11,090 bases of DNA from Nitrospirae bacterium RIFCSPHIGHO2_01_FULL_66_17 (GTDB taxonomy: Bacteria > Nitrospirota > Nitrospiria > 2-01-FULL-66-17), in the NCBI GenBank assembly GCA_001803875.1, contig MHEO01000016.1, positions 1-11,090 of the forward strand. The letters are read 5' to 3'. Shown piece by piece: positions 7,584 through 11,090 of the stretch. The position numbers and the translations under genes were made by a program. A model generated the notes under the pieces. The model was given only the letters and a program-made list of their open reading frames with translations. It was not told the DNA's origin and did no database searches. How positions within the stretch are numbered: position 1 is the stretch's first letter; every line of letters begins with the position of its first letter.

Positions 7584-9142
7584 GCGGAGCGGACCTGAAG
7601 GGCCAGCCGCCGAGCGATCGCCTCCTCCGCCACCAGGCGGTCGTCGAACGGCACGCGCGCTGTCCCCACAATTTGATAATCCTCGTGGCCTTTGCCGGCG
7701 AGCACGATCAGATCGCCGCGCTCCGCCGTCTGCACGGCGCGCTCGATCGCCTCGCGGCGGTCGGGCAGCGTCAAATACGGTTGGCTGGAAAACGCCGACG
7801 GCCGGGCCGGCGATCGGGCGGCCAGGCCGTCGCGGACGCCGCCTTCGATCGCCGCGATGATCGCGAGCGGATCCTCGCTGCGCGGATTGTCGGACGTCAG
7901 GATGACGAGATCGCTCAGGCTCGCCGCCGCCCGCCCCATCGGCGCCCGTTTTCCCGGATCACGGTCGCCGCCGCAGCCGAACACCGCGATCAGTCGGCCG
8001 CGGCACAGCTCGCGCGCCACCGTCAGCACGCGCCGCAGGGCGTCCTCGGTGTGGGCGTAGTCCACCACCACCGTGAAGTCCTGGCCCGCCTCCACCTTCT
8101 CGAACCGTCCCGGCACGCGGTCCATCCGGGCAACGCCCTCGCGGACGGCGTCGATCGACAGGTCCTGACTCACCCCCACCGCGACGGCCGCGAGGAGGTT
8201 GGACAGATTATACGACCCGACGAGGGGCGACGTCAGGTCGACGCGCCCGCGCGGCGTCACGGCCCGGCACCGGATGCCCGACACGCTCGACTCGACCGAT
8301 TCGGGGTGCACGTCGGCCTCGGCGGTGAGGCCGTACGTCCACACCGGCGCGCGCGAGGCCCGCGCCATCGTCTCCCACCACGGGTCGTCCCGGTTGATGA
8401 CGGCCCTGGTCGGCCGCGACTTCGGGTTGGGCTCGCCGAGGTGCTCGAAGAGCCGCCGCTTCGCCGCCGCGTACGCCTCCATCGTGCCGTGGAAATCGAG
8501 ATGATCCTGCGTCAGGTTGGTGAAGACGCCCACGTCGAAGGCGCACCCTGCCGTCCGGTCTTGAGCCAGCGCGTGGGACGAGACCTCCATCACCGCGTCG
8601 GTCACGCCGCGGTCGACCATCTCCGCCAGCAGCGCCTGAAGGGTCTCGGCGTCCGGCGTGGTGTGGGTCGCCGCCCGGACCTCGTCGCCGATCGCGTATC
8701 GCACCGTGCCCAACAGGCCGGTTCGCCTCCCCGCGGCGTCGAAGATCGCGCGGATCAGATGCGTGGTCGTCGTCTTCCCGTTCGTGCCCGTCACCCCGAC
8801 CAGGCCGAGCCGGTGCGACGGGTCGCCGAACCACCGCGCCGCGACCCGCCCCAGCCACGGCCGGGCGTCCGGCACGACGACGCGCGCCAGCTCCGGCGGC
8901 CCCTCCACCCGCGCCAGCGCCTCCCGGTCGTCGCCCGCGACCGCGACCGCGCCGCGGGCCGCCGCATCGCGCAGAAACCGGTGCCCGTCCTCGTGTCCCC
9001 CCCGCACCGCCACGAACAGCGCGCCGGGGATAACCCGCCGCGAGTCGGACGTGACGCGCGTGATCTCGGGGTCTTGAGCCCCGAGGATCGTCAGGCCGTC
9101 CCACCCCGCCGTCAGCTCGCGCAGGCGCATCCGGTCTCTCAT
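7580..9142 (-). CDS. murE: UDP-MurNAc-tripeptide synthetase MurE, meso-diaminopimelate type
   Basis: This ligase adds the third stem-peptide residue to UDP-MurNAc-L-Ala-D-Glu. At 520 residues it is typical. TSDSRRVIPGALFVA (31-45) is in the N-terminal domain. The P-loop TGTNGKTTTT is at 118-127, HTTPDAETLQ at 160-169, EVSSHALAQDR at 186-196, NLTQDHLDFHG at 209-219, the probably carbamylated K228 in YAAAKRRLF, DYAHTEDALR at 361-370 and GKGHEDYQ at 483-490. The DNPR motif at 418-421 is the recognised signature of meso-DAP-adding enzymes, as opposed to L-lysine types. The ATG at 9142 overlaps the ftsI stop (ATGA). A second ATG at 9130 would shorten the protein by four residues. The C-terminus overlaps murF by ATGA. 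Confidence 0.97.
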   Translation of the reverse strand: MRDRMRLRELTAGWDGLTILGAQDPEITRVTSDSRRVIPGALFVAVRGGHEDGHRFLRDAAARGAVAVAGDDREALARVEGPPELARVVVPDARPWLGRVAARWFGDPSHRLGLVGVTGTNGKTTTTHLIRAIFDAAGRRTGLLGTVRYAIGDEVRAATHTTPDAETLQALLAEMVDRGVTDAVMEVSSHALAQDRTAGCAFDVGVFTNLTQDHLDFHGTMEAYAAAKRRLFEHLGEPNPKSRPTRAVINRDDPWWETMARASRAPVWTYGLTAEADVHPESVESSVSGIRCRAVTPRGRVDLTSPLVGSYNLSNLLAAVAVGVSQDLSIDAVREGVARMDRVPGRFEKVEAGQDFTVVVDYAHTEDALRRVLTVARELCRGRLIAVFGCGGDRDPGKRAPMGRAAASLSDLVILTSDNPRSEDPLAIIAAIEGGVRDGLAARSPARPSAFSSQPYLTLPDRREAIERAVQTAERGDLIVLAGKGHEDYQIVGTARVPFDDRLVAEEAIARRLALQVRSA

Positions 9143-10881
9143 CGCCTCGCCAACAGCGTCGGCGCCGCCCCCGGCGGCACCTCGTCGGGCGCCTCGAGGT
9201 GGCGGAGCGTCGCCTCGGCCACCCGCCGGAACACCGGCGCCGCCACGGCGCTGCCCCACCCCCGGCCGTCGGGATTGTCGATCACCACCAGAATCACCAC
9301 CGCGGGCCGTCGCGACGGCGCGAACCCCACGAACGAGCTGACCACGCGGTCCGCCGCGTACCGCCCTGTCGCGGGATCGATCTGCTGCGCCGTCCCGGTC
9401 TTCCCCGCCACGGACACGCCGTCGAGGGCCGCGAACGCCCCGGTGCCGCCCGGCGAGACGACCCCTTCGAGCAACCCGGTCAGGACCTCCGCGGTTCGCT
9501 CGGACATGACGCGCGTCTCCGCCCCGTCGTCGAGCCGAATCGGAAGCGGCGTCCCCTGGCCGTCCCGCACCTCGGCCACCACGTGGGGCTTCACCAGGCG
9601 CCCGCCGTTCGCAATCGCCGCGTACGCGGTCACGAGCTGGATCGACGTGACCGCGACCTCCTGCCCGATGGCCATCGTGACCAACGACCGCCCCGACCAC
9701 CGGGCGGCCGGCTTGAGGCGACCCGACACCTCGCCGCCCAGGTCGATCCCGGTCTTGCGCCCGAATCCGAACGCGGCGATCGCCCGGGCCAGTCGCTCCG
9801 GACCGAGACGCTCGGCCACCTTGGCGATGCCAATGTTGCTGGATTTCGCGATGACCTCCGAAAACGAAATGCGGCCCAGCGGCTCGTGGTCGTGGAGGGC
9901 GCCTCCGGCGATCGCCCATCGGCCCCGCTCGCAGTCGATGAGGTCTCCGGGGCGCACCACGCCCGCCTCCAGTGCCGCAGCCGCTGCAACGACCTTGAAC
10001 GTGGAGCCGGGTTCGAAGAGGTCGGTGACCGCACGGTTGCGCCAGAGCCCAGGGTGACGCGGGTCGACGTCGTTGGGGTTGAAGGCCGGCCGAACGGCCA
10101 TCGCCAGCAACCCGCCGTCGGCCGGGTTCATGACCAGGATCGTGCCGCCGTCGGCGCCGGACTCGGCGAGCGCCGCGTCCAGCTCGCGCTCGCTGATGTA
10201 CTGGACCACCTCGTCGATCGTCAGCACGAGGTCGCGGCCGCGGGAAGGCGCCACGTAGCGCAGATCCTTCGGGAACAGCCGCCGCCCCATGCCATCCCGC
10301 TCGTAGATAAGCCAGCCCTTCTCGCCCCGCAGCACGCGGTCGTATGCCCGCTCGATGCCCTCGAGCCCGACGTGATCCGCGCCCGCGAAGCCGAGCACCT
10401 GGCCCAGGAGCGCCTTCTTCGGATACACGCGCCGCCGCTCCGGCAGGAGACGCACGCCGTCGGCGCCGAGATCCTCGACCGCCTTCGCCACCGCGGGATC
10501 GATCCGCCGCGACAACCAGACGAACGCCCGCGGTTCGGTCAACCGCTTGGCCAGCGGCGCGGAATCGATGCCCAGCACCGCCGCCAGTTCCCGCGCGACG
10601 GACTGGGGGTTGTCGATCATCGGCGGCACGGCGTACAGCGACGGCACGGTCAGATCGGTCGCCAACACGTGCCCGCGCCGATCGTACATCGTGCCGCGCT
10701 CCGCCTCAACCGCGATCGACTGTTCGTGCTGACGCTCGGCGCGCTGCGCCAACGCCGGCCCCTGGACGACCTGGAGATAGACGATCCGCGCCCCCAACGC
10801 GGCGTACGCGACCAAGAGAACGCCGAGCACCGCCAGGGCGCGCCCGCGACCCCGCTGTTCGCCGTCGTCAGGGCGCGGCAT
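9139..10881 (-). CDS. ftsI: FtsI/PBP3-type septal peptidoglycan D,D-transpeptidase
   Basis: This class B penicillin-binding protein cross-links septal peptidoglycan in the periplasm, working with FtsW. It has 580 residues: a short basic cytoplasmic start, one membrane anchor at about 16-38, and the dimerisation/pedestal region beginning with RGTMYDRRGHVLA (62-74). The transpeptidase domain contains the nucleophile motif EPGSTFK (290-296, catalytic S293), SSN at 347-349 and KTGT at 494-497. AIGQEVAVTSIQLVTAYAAIANGG is also characteristic. The protein ends soon after the catalytic domain with no PASTA repeats, unlike many Gram-positive orthologues and SpoVD. The ATG at 10881 lies inside ftsL, with a 14-nt overlap, and the stop overlaps murE by ATGA. 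Placement in the dcw cluster supports FtsI over elongation-specific PBP2. Confidence 0.96.
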   Translation of the reverse strand: MPRPDDGEQRGRGRALAVLGVLLVAYAALGARIVYLQVVQGPALAQRAERQHEQSIAVEAERGTMYDRRGHVLATDLTVPSLYAVPPMIDNPQSVARELAAVLGIDSAPLAKRLTEPRAFVWLSRRIDPAVAKAVEDLGADGVRLLPERRRVYPKKALLGQVLGFAGADHVGLEGIERAYDRVLRGEKGWLIYERDGMGRRLFPKDLRYVAPSRGRDLVLTIDEVVQYISERELDAALAESGADGGTILVMNPADGGLLAMAVRPAFNPNDVDPRHPGLWRNRAVTDLFEPGSTFKVVAAAAALEAGVVRPGDLIDCERGRWAIAGGALHDHEPLGRISFSEVIAKSSNIGIAKVAERLGPERLARAIAAFGFGRKTGIDLGGEVSGRLKPAARWSGRSLVTMAIGQEVAVTSIQLVTAYAAIANGGRLVKPHVVAEVRDGQGTPLPIRLDDGAETRVMSERTAEVLTGLLEGVVSPGGTGAFAALDGVSVAGKTGTAQQIDPATGRYAADRVVSSFVGFAPSRRPAVVILVVIDNPDGRGWGSAVAAPVFRRVAEATLRHLEAPDEVPPGAAPTLLARR

Positions 10882-11090
10882 GCGCCTCCGCAGGCAACAC
10901 GCGCCGCCCGAGCGCCACGGCGAACGGTTGATCGCGCTCGACCGGCGGGGGATCGACCCGGACCAGCACGACGTCGCGCGGCGCCGGGTGGACGAGGCCG
11001 AGATCGGCCGCCAACCGCTCGACGCGGTCGAGCGAGGCCAGGCTTTCGCGTTCGATCAGCAATTGACGCTGGAGGCGTTCAAGGCGGCCT
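10868..11090 (-). CDS. ftsL: FtsL-like division protein (5' end outside window)
   Basis: Only the last 74 codons are in the window, and the frame is open to the right edge. The visible N-terminal part, RLERLQRQLLIERESLASLDRVERLAADLGL when read in segments, has regularly spaced leucines that fit a periplasmic coiled coil. It is followed by LGLVHPAPRDVVLVRV, which resembles the end of FtsL or DivIC-like proteins, and a proline-rich tail. The membrane segment expected upstream is not visible. FtsL would form the FtsQ-FtsL-FtsB scaffold that activates FtsW-FtsI. The name rests mostly on position directly before ftsI, since FtsL sequences are poorly conserved. The stop codon lies 14 nt inside ftsI, suggesting coupled synthesis of the two division partners. 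Confidence 0.8.
   Translation of the reverse strand, partial: GRLERLQRQLLIERESLASLDRVERLAADLGLVHPAPRDVVLVRVDPPPVERDQPFAVALGRRVLPAEAHAAP

Noticed and set aside
7580..9919. Apparent ftsI-murE fusion frame (779 codons)
   Set aside because: The first third is an out-of-frame reading of ftsI. MurE starts at 9142, overlapping the ftsI stop.
7673..10057. 794-codon open frame on the plus strand, antisense to murE and ftsI
   Set aside because: Same low-complexity composition and no recognisable motif. The minus strand encodes complete MurE and FtsI with all catalytic motifs.

Overview
This window is an almost uninterrupted piece of a dcw (division and cell wall) cluster, and every gene lies on the minus strand. 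In the direction of transcription (right to left) the order is ftsL (3' end only), ftsI, murE, murF, mraY, murD, ftsW, murG and murC (all but its last ~20-40 codons). This is the classical order. By that order mraZ/mraW would be expected beyond the right edge, and murB/ddl/ftsQ/ftsA/ftsZ beyond the left edge.

The organism is a high-GC bacterium with meso-diaminopimelate peptidoglycan: MurE carries the DNPR signature. Its FtsI is short and lacks PASTA domains, which suggests a Gram-negative envelope. MraY, beginning MLYNLLYPLHTDYAFLNVF, reminds me of Methylomirabilota (NC10/Rokubacteria) or deltaproteobacterial relatives. That placement is an impression from the protein sequences, not a demonstrated result.

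The genes work together. MurC, MurD, MurE and MurF build the stem peptide on UDP-MurNAc in the cytoplasm. MraY moves the phospho-MurNAc-pentapeptide to undecaprenyl phosphate to make lipid I, and MurG adds GlcNAc to give lipid II. FtsW polymerises lipid II and FtsI cross-links the strands at the septum, with FtsL as a division scaffold. Most junctions are very tight: ftsL/ftsI overlap by 14 nt, ftsI/murE and murE/murF by ATGA, and murD/ftsW by GTGA. Gaps of 5 to 13 nt separate murF/mraY, mraY/murD and murG/murC. One polycistronic, translationally coupled transcript is implied.

The exception is the ftsW/murG junction. There a 162-bp fold-back element (2392-2553) is bounded by 20-bp terminal inverted repeats with one mismatch and flanked by a 3-bp direct repeat (TCA). 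It looks like a non-autonomous, MITE- or REP-like insertion that landed exactly in the ftsW stop codon/murG start codon. Removing it in silico with one TCA copy recreates a GTGA stop/start overlap and a conventional MurG N-terminus (M-R-I-L-I-A-G-G-G-T-G-G-H). In the present sequence the original GTG start has become CTG. The element itself supplies an in-frame ATG with a strong Shine-Dalgarno sequence, so MurG is probably made with a 17-residue element-encoded extension. This is the one feature of the window not explained by ordinary dcw biology. No stretch longer than 300 bases lacks a gene.
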